A stretch of 64,000 nt of DNA from Hungatella sp. UBA3147. Lineage in GTDB: Bacteria; Bacillota; Clostridia; Lachnospirales; Lachnospiraceae. Positions 6,665 to 16,591 of this stretch are shown here, piece after piece. The stretch is from contig DEYX01000078.1 in NCBI GenBank assembly GCA_002365025.1, forward strand, positions 12,221-76,220, given 5' to 3'. How positions within the stretch are numbered: the first letter of the stretch is position 1; every line of letters starts with the position of its first letter. Both the position numbers and the translations under genes were made by a program. The notes under the pieces were generated by a model that was given only the letters and a program-made list of their open reading frames with translations, was not told where the DNA came from and ran no database searches.

Positions 6665-9364
6665 GTGGAAAATTGGTATGTAGCTAGCATAGCAGAGACA
6701 CTTGAACATTTTAACACGAACGAAAATACTGGAATATCGGATCAAGAGGTAGCAAACCGACAAAGCAAGTATGGAAAAAATGAGTTTGCAAAGCAGGAAA
6801 AAACCAGTTTAATCAAAGAAATCCTGCACCATCTTAAAGACATTTCAACAATAATACTGCTTTTAGCTGCCTTGCTGTCTTTGGGGATGGCATTGAAGGA
6901 TGGTCATGGCTTTATAGAGCCAGTTGTAATCGTTTCGATTGTTATATTAAATCTAATACTTGCAATAACCCAGGAGCGGGGCGCTGAAAAAGCCCTGGAG
7001 GCATTGTCCAGCTTAAACTCTCCTAGCTGTATTGTTATACGGGATGGCGTACAAAAAGAGATGGAAACAAGTGAATTGGTTCCCGGTGATATCATTAAGC
7101 TTCAACTGGGTAGCATTGTTCCTGCCGACGCACGCCTGATTACCAGCACCAATTTACAGGTGGATGAATCGGCGCTCACAGGAGAAAGCGAGCCATCGGA
7201 AAAAGATGCAAATATTCTGCTGCAGGGCAGTGTTCCTCTGGGAGATCAGCTTAATATGGTATTTTCCAGCTGCCATGTGACATCAGGACATGGGTTAGCC
7301 ATGGTTACTGCTACCGGAATGCAAACAGAGATGGGGAAGATAGCAGGATATCTAAACAACTCACAGAAATTAAAAACACCGCTGCAGCGCCGTTTGGAGC
7401 GAATTGCAAAGTCCATCAGCATTGTTGCCATTGCAGCAGCTGTATTGCTCTTTGCCATCGGTATATTACAGGGAGAATCCGTTTGGTCCATGGTTATGCT
7501 TGCGGCCACCCTGGCTGTAGCAGCAGTACCGGAAACCCTAAATTTAATTGTAACCTTATCCCTTTCCCAGGGCGTTAAAAACATGGTGAATAAAAATGCT
7601 CTGATCCGCAAGCTGTCCGCAGTAGAGACTCTTGGCAACACCTCGGTCATCTGCTCAGATAAGACCGGAACACTGACCCAGAACCGGATGACCATTGAAA
7701 AGCTTTGGATTCCTGGAAATGAACCGTTTAAAGCCGGAGATGAATTTTTGAAGGATCAGACAGAGCTTCTTTCGATGTTTGCACTGGCAAGCAACGCCTT
7801 TGTCCAGGAAGAAGAGGATGGTACCTTAATCATCATGGGAAATCCGACGGAGAAAGCCATCATGCGCCTTCTCCATGAAAAGGGTTTGTCCAAAGAACGT
7901 ATTTCTGAACAATACCGCATCGTAGGAGAAATCCCTTTTTCTTCTGAACGTAAGATGATGACTATTGTTTTGGAGGCGTCCTCGGGAGGATATTTAATTC
8001 TTACGAAAGGTGCTCTTGACCGATTGCCTCTCAAAGCATTTGATGAGAAAACAAAAAATGAAGTTGACTATGTTCATAAGATTTTTGCCGGAGAGGCACT
8101 TCGTGTTCTGGCCCTTGGGATCCGATATGTAAAGGAAGCTCCTTCTATGGAAAACCCGGAGGAAATTGAACAGGATCTGGAATTATGCGGGCTTATTGGT
8201 TTAATCGATCCGGCTCGTCCGGAAGCAGCCCAGGCAGTAGAAAGGGCTAAGATGGCCGGTATCCGTACCATCATGATCACCGGGGATCATGCGGCGACAG
8301 CAAGTGCAATCGCAAGAAACATTGGAATTCTAGGTGAAAATGAAAAGGTTCTTACAGGACAGCAGCTAAATGATATGTCCGATGAAGACCTTTGCAGGAA
8401 TATCCATCATTACTCTGTTTATGCCCGGGTTTCTCCTGAGGATAAGATCCGCATTGTTGAAGCATGGCAGGAAAATGGAGAGGTTGTTTCCATGACCGGG
8501 GACGGTGTTAATGATACACCGGCACTGAAGGCAGCAGACGTTGGAATCTCCATGGGTCAAAGCGGAACTGAAGTAGCAAAAAGTGCATCTGACATGGTTT
8601 TAACAGATGACAATTTTGCTACGATTATAGATGCGGTATCAGAGGGTAGGAATGTTTTCTCGAATATCAGAAAAACCGTTTACTTTCTGTTGGTATGCAA
8701 TATTTCGGAAATTGTCATTATGCTGGTCGCCCAGTTAAGAGGCTGGGGTATCCCTGTAACACCGATCATGTTGTTGCTAGTCAATGTGCTTGGTGACGGT
8801 ATTCCGGGAATTTGCTTATCCAGGGATACTTCGGATCCTCGTCTTATGGATCGGGAGCCTATCCGCAGAGACGAAGGATTTTTAGCCGGCGGCCTTCTAC
8901 CGGTAATTATACAGCAGACCATTGCGTGCTCAGTTGTGGTTCTGGTTGGATATTACATCGGTACGTTCCGGACACTTCCGGGAATGCAGGAACCCTCTCA
9001 GGCAATCGGACAGACAGTTGCCTTTCTGGTTTTAGGCTGGACCTCCATCCTTCATTTATTTACAGTCCGAAGCAGGAAGTCTATCTTCAAGCGGACCATT
9101 AAAGATAATCCGCCGGTATTATACAGTACCATGGGCATGATTGCAGTATTCGGCCTTCTGGTGGCATTCCCGCCCTTAGGAAAAATCTTTGGTTTAACTG
9201 CCATAGATTCTTATCACTGGCTGCTTGCAGCTGGTCTTTCCGTAATACCGACGATCGTAGCAGAGATTGGAAAATTCATTGATGAACAGACAAACATTCG
9301 CGAGATATATGAATACCGAAATCGTGTGATCCGCCACCGGATCAGAAAAGACGATAGTTTTTAA
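6665..9364 (+). CDS. Cation-transporting P-type ATPase, Ca2+ (P2A) type
   Basis: An 899-residue membrane pump with a GTG start after AAAGGAGG. Domains in order: N-terminal cation ATPase domain (1-70), M1-M2, actuator with LTGES (about 170), M3-M4 with AAVPETLN, phosphorylation site CSDKTGTLTQN (Asp near 333), nucleotide domain, hinge MTGDGVNDTPALKAADVGISMG (about 610), then M5-M10. M5 has NISE and M6 has VNVLGDGIP, supplying the Asn, Glu and Asp ligands of SERCA-type Ca2+ pumps. The M4 motif is PETLN rather than the usual PEGLP; Glu is kept but the Gly and second Pro are lost. Ca2+ or Mn2+ export is the best guess. Confidence 0.9.
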   Translation: MENWYVASIAETLEHFNTNENTGISDQEVANRQSKYGKNEFAKQEKTSLIKEILHHLKDISTIILLLAALLSLGMALKDGHGFIEPVVIVSIVILNLILAITQERGAEKALEALSSLNSPSCIVIRDGVQKEMETSELVPGDIIKLQLGSIVPADARLITSTNLQVDESALTGESEPSEKDANILLQGSVPLGDQLNMVFSSCHVTSGHGLAMVTATGMQTEMGKIAGYLNNSQKLKTPLQRRLERIAKSISIVAIAAAVLLFAIGILQGESVWSMVMLAATLAVAAVPETLNLIVTLSLSQGVKNMVNKNALIRKLSAVETLGNTSVICSDKTGTLTQNRMTIEKLWIPGNEPFKAGDEFLKDQTELLSMFALASNAFVQEEEDGTLIIMGNPTEKAIMRLLHEKGLSKERISEQYRIVGEIPFSSERKMMTIVLEASSGGYLILTKGALDRLPLKAFDEKTKNEVDYVHKIFAGEALRVLALGIRYVKEAPSMENPEEIEQDLELCGLIGLIDPARPEAAQAVERAKMAGIRTIMITGDHAATASAIARNIGILGENEKVLTGQQLNDMSDEDLCRNIHHYSVYARVSPEDKIRIVEAWQENGEVVSMTGDGVNDTPALKAADVGISMGQSGTEVAKSASDMVLTDDNFATIIDAVSEGRNVFSNIRKTVYFLLVCNISEIVIMLVAQLRGWGIPVTPIMLLLVNVLGDGIPGICLSRDTSDPRLMDREPIRRDEGFLAGGLLPVIIQQTIACSVVVLVGYYIGTFRTLPGMQEPSQAIGQTVAFLVLGWTSILHLFTVRSRKSIFKRTIKDNPPVLYSTMGMIAVFGLLVAFPPLGKIFGLTAIDSYHWLLAAGLSVIPTIVAEIGKFIDEQTNIREIYEYRNRVIRHRIRKDDSF

Positions 9365-9425
9365 CCTTATCTAGCAGCGCCTCGGACTGTGAATATCCGA
9401 TTGACTAACAGTTAGTGAAAACTCT

Positions 9426-9486
9426 AAAATAGCAGGCAACGAAAAGCCGTTTAGCAATCAGCGGTCCAGTAATTGTTTGCTATTTT
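9426..9486 (+). terminator. Likely terminator after the P-type ATPase
   Basis: AAAATAGCA-G-GCAAC is matched by the distal arm GTTTGCTATTTT across a long loop of about 35 bases, ending in a short T-run. Confidence 0.5.
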
Positions 9487-9857
9487 GTTTTTCATCAGCA
9501 GTAAAAATCAATTGCCCAAAGAAGCATTTAGAAGTATAGTTGCGAGGCGAATCGTGCACAACCCTTGTATTTACTAGGTTTTTCTGAAAGTGAATCAGAT
9601 AGCTTCTGTGTATCATGAAAGCATGAAATTAGTATTGACCTTGAAGTTTTGCATAGCTATTTGTAAGCAGAGGGATATAACAAGGGACTACTCTTATCAG
9701 AAGGAAAAGTCTGGATGGATTTTTCAATCGGACAATGTTATACTACAGTTAGCGATTCTTTCAGCGTTAATTATAATATACTCACCATAAGATGCTGGAA
9801 ATAGAAAGTTTGCTCATCATATTTATTAGATAAACAAATAATCTGAGGAGATGGAAT
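9487..9857. other. Non-coding stretch before the DUF2339 gene
   Basis: About 370 AT-rich bases without a convincing gene. A 66-codon open frame at 9590-9790 lacks a ribosome site and resembles nothing. The last bases hold the GAGGAG ribosome site of the next gene. Confidence 0.5.
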
Positions 9858-12377
9858 ATGGGGACAACCAGAGATTTGAAAGATATAATAAGCAGACAAA
9901 AAGAAATTTTGATGCAGCTTGAAGCTGAATGTCATGCGATCGAGAATAGTGATACAGTACGAGAAAATACCGAATTAAGGGCAGAACTCGAAAAACTGCG
10001 AACAGATTATGAAAAAGCGAGGATTAATATATCGAAACTTGCGGATGAGAACGCGGGACTTAAAAATGCGTTATATGAGCAAATTTACAATGAAAAAATT
10101 AAAATAGTGAACACCACGGCGCAAAAACTTGATACATACTTCAAGTCAAATATTGAAGGAGAACAAAATAGACTCACAGTTCTTGAAAACGGTATTAAGT
10201 CAAGAATAGACGGTATTACAGCGACTTTGCGTCGGTATAACATAAATACAAAGGATGAAATTTATGCAAGACTTGACGAATTAACTGCAATGCTTAACGA
10301 AAAAGTGACAATTGCACGGGCAAACGCCGCTCATACGCACGGAGCATTCTCGGTAGCTGAGAAGGAGGAGCTTGAAGTGCTCAAGAGGGAACAAATCACA
10401 GATGAGCAAGTGCGTTCAGTTGCAAAGAAGAATAATTTTGAACGGTTTGTAGGGCTGAATTTACTTAATGCGATTGGAATATTCCTTATTATCATAGGCG
10501 TTATCACTGCCGCTCGGTACACATATGTCCAATTACCCGATATGTTAAAAGGTATTATTATGTTTATATTTGGTGCGGCAATGCTGATCGCCGGCGAATT
10601 AATGAACAAAAATAAGCCAAATATTTTCTCCCTTGGTATTACTGCCGGAGGCGTTGGTGTTTTGTATGTTGCGTTGGCAACAAGCTATTTTGGGCTAAAA
10701 ATTCTTGATATGTACCCTGCGATTGCAGTATGCATATTGATCACAGCAGTAGCGTTTGTCCTGTCAAATCGCTATAATTCACAAATAATTATGTCTTTTG
10801 CACTTATCGGCGGATATCTGCCAATGTTCTCTATCGGTTCGGTTGTTGTAATTATTTACGGTGCTATGATATATTTTGTAGCTCTGAATTTACTTGCGCT
10901 TATGGTGTCGTTTAGCAAGAAATGGCATGTACCATCGTACATAGGACTAATTTTAAATATTTTTGGCACTGTATACATTTGCTGCAATTTTGGATATAAC
11001 CCGGCCATCATACAAAAAATCATAGTAATTTTATATGTTCTGTTTGCTTTCCTAATTTACACACTTATACCAGTCGTCAGCACATACCGCACGAAAGCGA
11101 AGTTTAGAAAATCTGATGTTGTGCTGCTTGCAATAAATACATTTTTCAGCAGCATGATTATGTACGGTGTATTTTACATGTTCAAGTTAAAAGATTTCAA
11201 CGGCGCGCTTGCTATCGCTTTTTCATTGATTTATTTGTTTCTCGGCAGAATTATTGAGAAAAAATTCACAGATGAAGAACGAAATATAAAAGCGATGTTT
11301 TTTTTGACGGGACTTGCATTTGTGGTACTTATTATACCGCTTCAATTTGGGCTGGCTTGGCTATCTCTCGGGTGGCTTGCAGAGGGTGTTACGCTCACAG
11401 CTTATGGAGTTTTAAACAACGAGAAAACCTTCAAGCGTACTGGCCTTATCATAAGCGGATTGTGTTTGTCGGCGTTTTTGCTGGTTGACTGCTTATGGAT
11501 AAACGATTATCTGTTTGCATATAAATATCTTGCAATAACGCTTGGCAGTTTGATTATTTTGGGCACATACATGTACAAAAGGCTGATGGCAGGTGGATTT
11601 ATAAAAACCTACAAGTACTTCTCCCTTATAAATGTTTGGTTTTATATGCTATACATCATTGGAAAATTAAGAACTATACTCATATATAGGGATAGCGGGA
11701 GATACAGCATTGATTACTTAATTGCGGCAACAGCAATTGTCATCACACTTCTGATCGCTTACGCCTTGACGCGAATAAAACTTTTGTCTGATCTTGGTAC
11801 CAAAATAATATCAATAATTCTATATATAATAGGTATTCTTTGGTTGTTTATGATGAATGCCTTGGACAGTCCAATCAGACATTCATCATCCGCACCGCTT
11901 GGTATAATACTTGTTGGAACGCTGATTCTCATAGCCATGGGGTTAATATCCGTGCTCGCGGTGCGTGATTTAATGAAGCTTATAGTAACAGGGCGAAAAC
12001 TGAGCATTGAGTGGTACCCATTGATTATTTCCGGATACTTTGTGCTAATCTTAACTCAAAATTTAATTACACAATATAACCTATCCTTTTCAAGTGCCGG
12101 GATTAGTATAATCTATGTCTTGACAGCGCTTGCATGGATTATTTACGGATTTATGAAACGGTATTCGTTTATAAGGAGATTTGGCCTCGGTTTGGCTATT
12201 TTAGCGGTAATTAAATTATTCTTACTAGACTTGTCGAGTCTAACCCAAGGATACCAAATCGTGTCATACTTCTCACTTGGTGTGACGTTAGTCGCAATAT
12301 CTTTTGTATATCAATATTTCAGCAAGCGTTTGGAGTTGAAAGAGGAGGTGAAGGTTGATGCTGAAGAGAATAATTAG
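9858..12377 (+). CDS. DUF2339 polytopic membrane protein
   Basis: An 839-residue protein starting after GAGGAG. The N-terminal 110 residues form a coiled coil (RQKEILMQLEAECHAIENSDT and following heptads). From about residue 195 on there are 20 or more hydrophobic segments, in keeping with DUF2339. It overlaps the next gene, a DUF3999-type protein; these two families occur together in many bacteria, suggesting a shared cell-envelope function that is not known. Codon use is AT-rich compared with the flanking hcp and TcdA regions, which fits acquisition by transfer. Confidence 0.85.
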   Translation: MGTTRDLKDIISRQKEILMQLEAECHAIENSDTVRENTELRAELEKLRTDYEKARINISKLADENAGLKNALYEQIYNEKIKIVNTTAQKLDTYFKSNIEGEQNRLTVLENGIKSRIDGITATLRRYNINTKDEIYARLDELTAMLNEKVTIARANAAHTHGAFSVAEKEELEVLKREQITDEQVRSVAKKNNFERFVGLNLLNAIGIFLIIIGVITAARYTYVQLPDMLKGIIMFIFGAAMLIAGELMNKNKPNIFSLGITAGGVGVLYVALATSYFGLKILDMYPAIAVCILITAVAFVLSNRYNSQIIMSFALIGGYLPMFSIGSVVVIIYGAMIYFVALNLLALMVSFSKKWHVPSYIGLILNIFGTVYICCNFGYNPAIIQKIIVILYVLFAFLIYTLIPVVSTYRTKAKFRKSDVVLLAINTFFSSMIMYGVFYMFKLKDFNGALAIAFSLIYLFLGRIIEKKFTDEERNIKAMFFLTGLAFVVLIIPLQFGLAWLSLGWLAEGVTLTAYGVLNNEKTFKRTGLIISGLCLSAFLLVDCLWINDYLFAYKYLAITLGSLIILGTYMYKRLMAGGFIKTYKYFSLINVWFYMLYIIGKLRTILIYRDSGRYSIDYLIAATAIVITLLIAYALTRIKLLSDLGTKIISIILYIIGILWLFMMNALDSPIRHSSSAPLGIILVGTLILIAMGLISVLAVRDLMKLIVTGRKLSIEWYPLIISGYFVLILTQNLITQYNLSFSSAGISIIYVLTALAWIIYGFMKRYSFIRRFGLGLAILAVIKLFLLDLSSLTQGYQIVSYFSLGVTLVAISFVYQYFSKRLELKEEVKVDAEENN

Positions 12378-13545
12378 TACAATATTTTTTCTGTGTTTTT
12401 TTAGCACAACAGCATTTGCTCACACAGGAGAGATTCAAATCACCGGCGAGAACAAATATAAGGCTATAAGACTTACACCTGAAATTTACAACAACTCAAA
12501 CAGCGATTTGTCTGACATTTTAATAAAAGACAATAATGGGGAAAATGTGCCGTATTTTATTAATACCGGCTTTCAAAAGGTGTATGAGGGTAGGGAAGGC
12601 TATCCAATGAAGTTAATAAATTCATATACAAATGATAACAGTTTTTACTTCGATTATAAACTTACTGCTGAAGGAGAAAGCGACACCGTTGCAACATCTG
12701 TTGAAGTTTCAACCAATAACACTAACTTTGCAAAGATTGTAGACGTTTATGGAAGCTACGATAACTTGCATTGGGAATTTATACAGAATGACAAGTTATA
12801 TAATATTGATGACAAATCAAAACTTAGCATTGAGTTTAACAAACCCCAAAAATACACGCACTACCGATTTAAACTCGCGAACAATCTGGAAAAAATCTCG
12901 TTTGAAGCCGTGAATTTAGTTTATAGCATTGCAATAAATGAGAAAAACTATTTTATTGAAGATCTTACTCCCACATTTAGTATAGAGGAAAAGGATAAAA
13001 CAACATTAGTAAAAATTGAAGGATTAAAGAATTTGCGATTGTGTTCTTTAACAATTGAAACAGACAGCATGTTCAAGCGAACAGCAAAGGCACCGCTTGC
13101 ATCGGGAAAAGAGATATACAACTTATCATTGAATGAGACATCATACACAGATACAACACTGCCGCTTGATTGGCAGATTTCACAGGAAGACATTTACATT
13201 ATTACAATTACCAACAACGATGATAAACCTATTAATATCACGGGCATAACTGTACGCTATTATGCTGACGATGTGGTTTTTGAGGGGAATGCGAATGAAA
13301 GTTATACGTTTTATTTTGGCGCGGATGCTACAAAGACATCTCCAGTATACGATATCACAAAGTACAAGGATGAAATATTAAAAGGTACAATTGACAAAGT
13401 CACAATTAGCGCAATTAATTACGATAAAGAAAATGAAAAGTCAGAAGAACGGGATTATAAAGTTATTTTTAACATTGTGGTGACAGGAATTACAGTATTA
13501 TTGGGAGGTCTGTTCTTGTTCCGCTTAAGACGTATACCGGACTAG
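12358..13545 (+). CDS. DUF3999-like exported protein
   Basis: A 395-residue protein. ATG 12358 follows GGAGGTG by eight bases; a TTG directly before it is a weaker alternative. A signal peptide is clear (MLKRIISTIFFLCFFSTTAFA, cleavage before HTGE). The body is beta-rich and extracytoplasmic, and one membrane helix near the C-terminus (VVTGITVLLGGLFLF) is followed by a short basic tail. It overlaps the DUF2339 gene by 20 bp, so the two are translationally coupled. No enzymatic motif is visible. Confidence 0.8.
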   Translation: MLKRIISTIFFLCFFSTTAFAHTGEIQITGENKYKAIRLTPEIYNNSNSDLSDILIKDNNGENVPYFINTGFQKVYEGREGYPMKLINSYTNDNSFYFDYKLTAEGESDTVATSVEVSTNNTNFAKIVDVYGSYDNLHWEFIQNDKLYNIDDKSKLSIEFNKPQKYTHYRFKLANNLEKISFEAVNLVYSIAINEKNYFIEDLTPTFSIEEKDKTTLVKIEGLKNLRLCSLTIETDSMFKRTAKAPLASGKEIYNLSLNETSYTDTTLPLDWQISQEDIYIITITNNDDKPINITGITVRYYADDVVFEGNANESYTFYFGADATKTSPVYDITKYKDEILKGTIDKVTISAINYDKENEKSEERDYKVIFNIVVTGITVLLGGLFLFRLRRIPD

Positions 13546-13715
13546 TTCTTTTAACGGACTGATATACAGATCTTTTTATGCTGAACCATTGGAGAACTGA
13601 AATGTATAATTACGGAATATAATAAGGACAACTACTTATATGTATATAGGAGGTGGAATAAGCCTTGATTTAAACGTTAGTGAGCTTCTACGGCTAATGA
13701 TTTTTTTGAGATAAT

Positions 13716-13871
13716 GTAATAAAGGCCTATGATATCGATGCAGCATATATTGATAGATTGCTGGGTACATATTCTGCTAATGACAAAGATATACGTGGCC
13801 AAATAGAAAAAGCTTTGCAGAAGATGAAAAAATCAGAGATAGTATCCGGAAGTGAACAAGTTGAAATGTAA
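13716..13871 (+). pseudogene. Gene remnant without start
   Basis: An open frame of 51 codons ends at a TAA at 13869 and reads VIKAYDIDAAYIDRLLG, then a Lys/Glu-rich helix. It looks like real coding sequence but lacks a start codon and ribosome site; stop codons interrupt it upstream. Family not recognised. The surrounding 13546-13927 holds no other gene. Confidence 0.35.
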
Positions 13872-13927
13872 TCCGGAGATAAAGCGGCAATGGAAAAGGA
13901 CATTGGATGAAATTATCGTACCACTGG

Positions 13928-14551
13928 ATCTAATAATTCTCTTATGACATAGTAAGGATAAGTTGCGTTTGGAAAGCCGCTAGACCTTGCCCAATCATAA
14001 GATGAAAAAATAACTCCATCAACAACTTAAGAGGAAACAAATAAGAGGGGTGCAGCACCATAAGTTTTAGCAAGATTAACAAGTTCCGTATCTTCAGCAT
14101 ATGGAACAATCTCTCCTTCTTTTGTAACTCTATAACTGAATATAGAAAGATAAGTTAGAAAAGGAAGTGTTTTTATTAAAACAGATTTATCTATATAGGG
14201 AAAAGTATAACCATTGGTGGCAACTGTTCTTAATTTATTCGTCTGATAGCTTATTACTATGGTTTCACCAGCGTACATAGATACTCTATCGGAAAGATAG
14301 GGGTTGTTTCTTAATAATTCCATTGGTGAAACGTTATACTGCTCAGCAATACTCTCCAAGGTATCACCTGCCTTAACAGCATGAATTGTTTCAGGTTGAA
14401 TAATCACAATAGTTTGGCCTACTGCCAGGTTGCCAGGGTTTGTAATTCCGTTTTCCAATATTAATCTGTCAACAGGAATTTGGTAATAATCTGATATTGA
14501 ATAGATAGTTTCATCGGGTTGGACAACATGTATGACCATGGCTTCCCTCAA
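13928..14551 (-). pseudogene. Spore lysin (LysM-GH18) fragment: N-terminus joined to a later piece
   Basis: From an ATG at 14551 the frame encodes two LysM domains (about residues 6-50 and 54-98: HVVQPDETIYSISDYYQIP and HAVKAGDTLESIAEQYNVS) and the start of a GH18 barrel up to APLLFVSS. A TAA at 14029-14027 follows, after which the same frame goes on with VDGVIFSSYDWARSSGFPN and ends in IRELLD at 13928. In SleL/YaaH-type spore lysins about 105 residues normally separate these two parts; they are found instead at 14598-14915. The cortical-fragment or coat-linked glucosaminidase is therefore not made from this copy. Confidence 0.8.
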
Positions 14552-14597
14552 ATGATCTTATTTTTACCATATATATGCCACTCTTGCAGTAAATAGA

Positions 14598-14915
14598 TTA
14601 TCTCAATTCATCTTCAGATAACTTTGAATAGTCCAGTCTTTCAAAACTGGTATTAACACTATAAATATTCGTAAAGGGCGTTATTGTAAGGAATATCTTG
14701 AAACCTTCTTCGTGGAATGCCGCTGACGCTCTTTTCAGATACTCTGCAATGCTATTTATGTTATCATGGTTAACGTATCTAAAATATACGTTTATACCAT
14801 AATAACCGTTCATTTTTAGTATTTGCAGGGCATTATCTATAAGACGATCCTGTACAATAGGATTATTTAAAATTTCATTGATTAAATCATAGCTGACTAT
14901 TCCTTCTTCCGAAAT
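14598..14915 (-). pseudogene. Spore lysin (GH18) middle fragment, displaced
   Basis: Minus-strand coding sequence from about 14915 to 14598: ISEEGIVSYDLINEILNN, then GYYGINVYFRYVN and FKIFLTITPFTNIY, ending LDYSKLSEDELR. This is the GH18 portion that is missing between the two parts at 13928-14551, but it lies upstream of the N-terminal piece. The internal ATG at 14813 is not a real start. Edges share short bases (TCT, TAGAT) with the other pieces. Confidence 0.75.
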
Positions 14916-14916
14916 A

Positions 14917-15303
14917 GATTATGCGGTTAGTATTATTCCCTCTAATCAGATTTTTTTAGGTATCGTCACTCATGGTTATAATTGGACACTTCCCTATCTT
15001 CATGGCATCTCAGTGGGCACTGTAATAACTAATGAAGATGCAATACAGCTTGCAGTATATAATGATGTACCAATACAATTTAATGAAATAGCTCAGTCAC
15101 CTTATTACTATTTTTTAGATAGCAATAGGATTCAGCATATCGTATGGTTTAAAGATGCAAGAAGCTTTGATTCACGAGCCAGACTGGCAGATGAGTATGA
15201 TCTTCAAGGATTGTCTATTTGGACTATAATGAGATTCGATAGTCAATTGTGGCTCATTATAAATAATCTATATTATATAGAGAGGCTCTTGGGGATTGAT
15301 TAA
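14917..15303 (+). pseudogene. Spore lysin (GH18) C-terminal fragment, inverted
   Basis: Plus-strand coding sequence of 128 codons beginning DYAVSIIPSNQIFLGIVTHG and ending at TAA 15303. GYNWTLPY, then AQSPYYYF, HIVWFKDARSF and the final LQGLSIWTI match the C-terminal third of SleL/YaaH-type GH18 proteins. It continues the piece that stops at ELLD (13928) but is on the opposite strand, about 1 kb away. Together the four pieces make about 438 residues, the full length expected for the family (about 430). Confidence 0.78.
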
Positions 15304-15953
15304 GAGATCATATCTTGATTAAGTATTTTTTCATACCTTTTCAAATAATTAATCATTGTTTTGTGAGTATGTTCGGAAAGGTCTGATTTTTAACGGATTG
15401 TGTGAGTAGAACAGCTAACAGCTTTATCACAATGACGCATTAACATATAAATGTAAGCGTGCCGGGAGTACACCCTGACCATCATTATACACCTTATATC
15501 ATATCAAATAAATAGGTTATGAAAATCTGCTTCCTCCTGCTGCCATCACACCTCCATATAACATTACACAAGCACTACCTATTACCAATCATAACATAGT
15601 CACTACACGTTAAAATTACCTTTCTATTTGCCATTGTAACACCTTGCCCTAACCTTCTTTGCACATGACCACTTACAAGCCGAATATGAGCTTTAAAACG
15701 CTTTTCAAGACAATAGAATTACTCCATAGAATACAATAAAAAAAGGCTAGGAGATCAACCGCTCCTGGCCTGACTGATATTGTCCTATCTTTCCCAATTT
15801 GGGATTCTTTGTTTGTAGTGAGTTACAAGGGGATAAACAATAGCACAGGTTGATATCAACATAATTTAAAATAATGAGAGTTTGCGATTAAGGGCGAGGC
15901 GATGGCTTCGCTCTTTTGTATGTGAAAAATAGAAAGGTGGGGGTTAGAATAAG
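15304..15953. other. Non-coding stretch with two hairpins
   Basis: No gene seen in 650 bases. AGGCTAGGAG at 15744-15753 pairs with CTCCTGGCCT at 15762-15771. A terminator-like hairpin, AGGGCGAGGC with GCTTCGCTCT followed by TTTT, lies at 15891-15918, just before the excisionase remnant. Confidence 0.5.
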
Positions 15954-16151
15954 ATGTTAAAAGAAATACCGATTTGACAAAAATCAAATTTAACAGTAGA
16001 AGAACCTGCTGTCTATTCTAGGATAGGAGTTAACAAGATGCGCCAATTATCAGATAATCAGGATTGTAAATTTGTATTATGGGTAGGAAATAAACGGTTA
16101 ATTAAAAGAAGACTATTTGATACATATATCGAAGGACAATATTCTATATAA
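15954..16151 (+). pseudogene. Tn916-type excisionase (Xis), interrupted by a stop
   Basis: After GAAAGGTGGGGG, an ATG at 15954 opens MLKEIPI, then TGA, then QKSNLTVEEPAVYSRIGVNK and on to LIKRRLFDTYIEGQYSI. The body matches the small excisionases of Tn916-family elements. The TGA sits where these proteins have Trp (PIW-KSNL), so a single TGG-to-TGA change has broken the gene. It marks the former end of an integrative element. Confidence 0.7.
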
Positions 16152-16180
16152 AGATTAGTTGATAATATGAGCCTGTATGT

Positions 16181-16378
16181 GGTAAAATCGTTATCATACC
16201 AAAGGATCCTGTTTTTACTTTGGCGGTCAGAGATGAGTACATAAAGAATAACCCTGAAGATGGAGCTATGTCGGATATTAGAAAAGTACATAATCGCAGA
16301 CAAAATAAGCGCCATGCCTTAACTATACAGGAACAAGAGGCATTTTTGCAGTTAGAGGGTAAGATCAGGATATCTTAA
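16181..16378 (+). pseudogene. Tyrosine integrase remnant (Tn916 family)
   Basis: An open stretch reads DEYIKNNPEDGAMSDIRKVH, then NRRQNKRHALTIQEQEAFLQ and ends at TAA 16376-16378. RHALT-x-xEQ-xAF is typical of the core-binding to catalytic-domain junction of Tn916-like integrases. Neither the N-terminus nor the catalytic Arg/His/Tyr region remains. With the excisionase remnant just upstream it is the scar of a deleted element. Confidence 0.6.
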
Positions 16379-16591
16379 TAAATTGACACCAATTTGTGTG
16401 TGATTTATAAAAACTTACGTAGACTTATGTGGACGTCTTGTGTCAAGACCTACGTAAACATCAACTCTTGTAGGGTAATAATGGGTTACATGAAACGCCA
16501 ACTTAATATTAAGCATTTAGCAGTATAATAATTGAAGTGCTTTTTTATTCCTGCTAAGTTGATAGTAAATTAAAGAAAGAGGTAGAATCAA

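Noticed and set aside
9590..9790. 66-codon frame between the ATPase and DUF2339 genes
   Set aside because: No ribosome site, no recognisable motif, and unusual composition; treated as non-coding.
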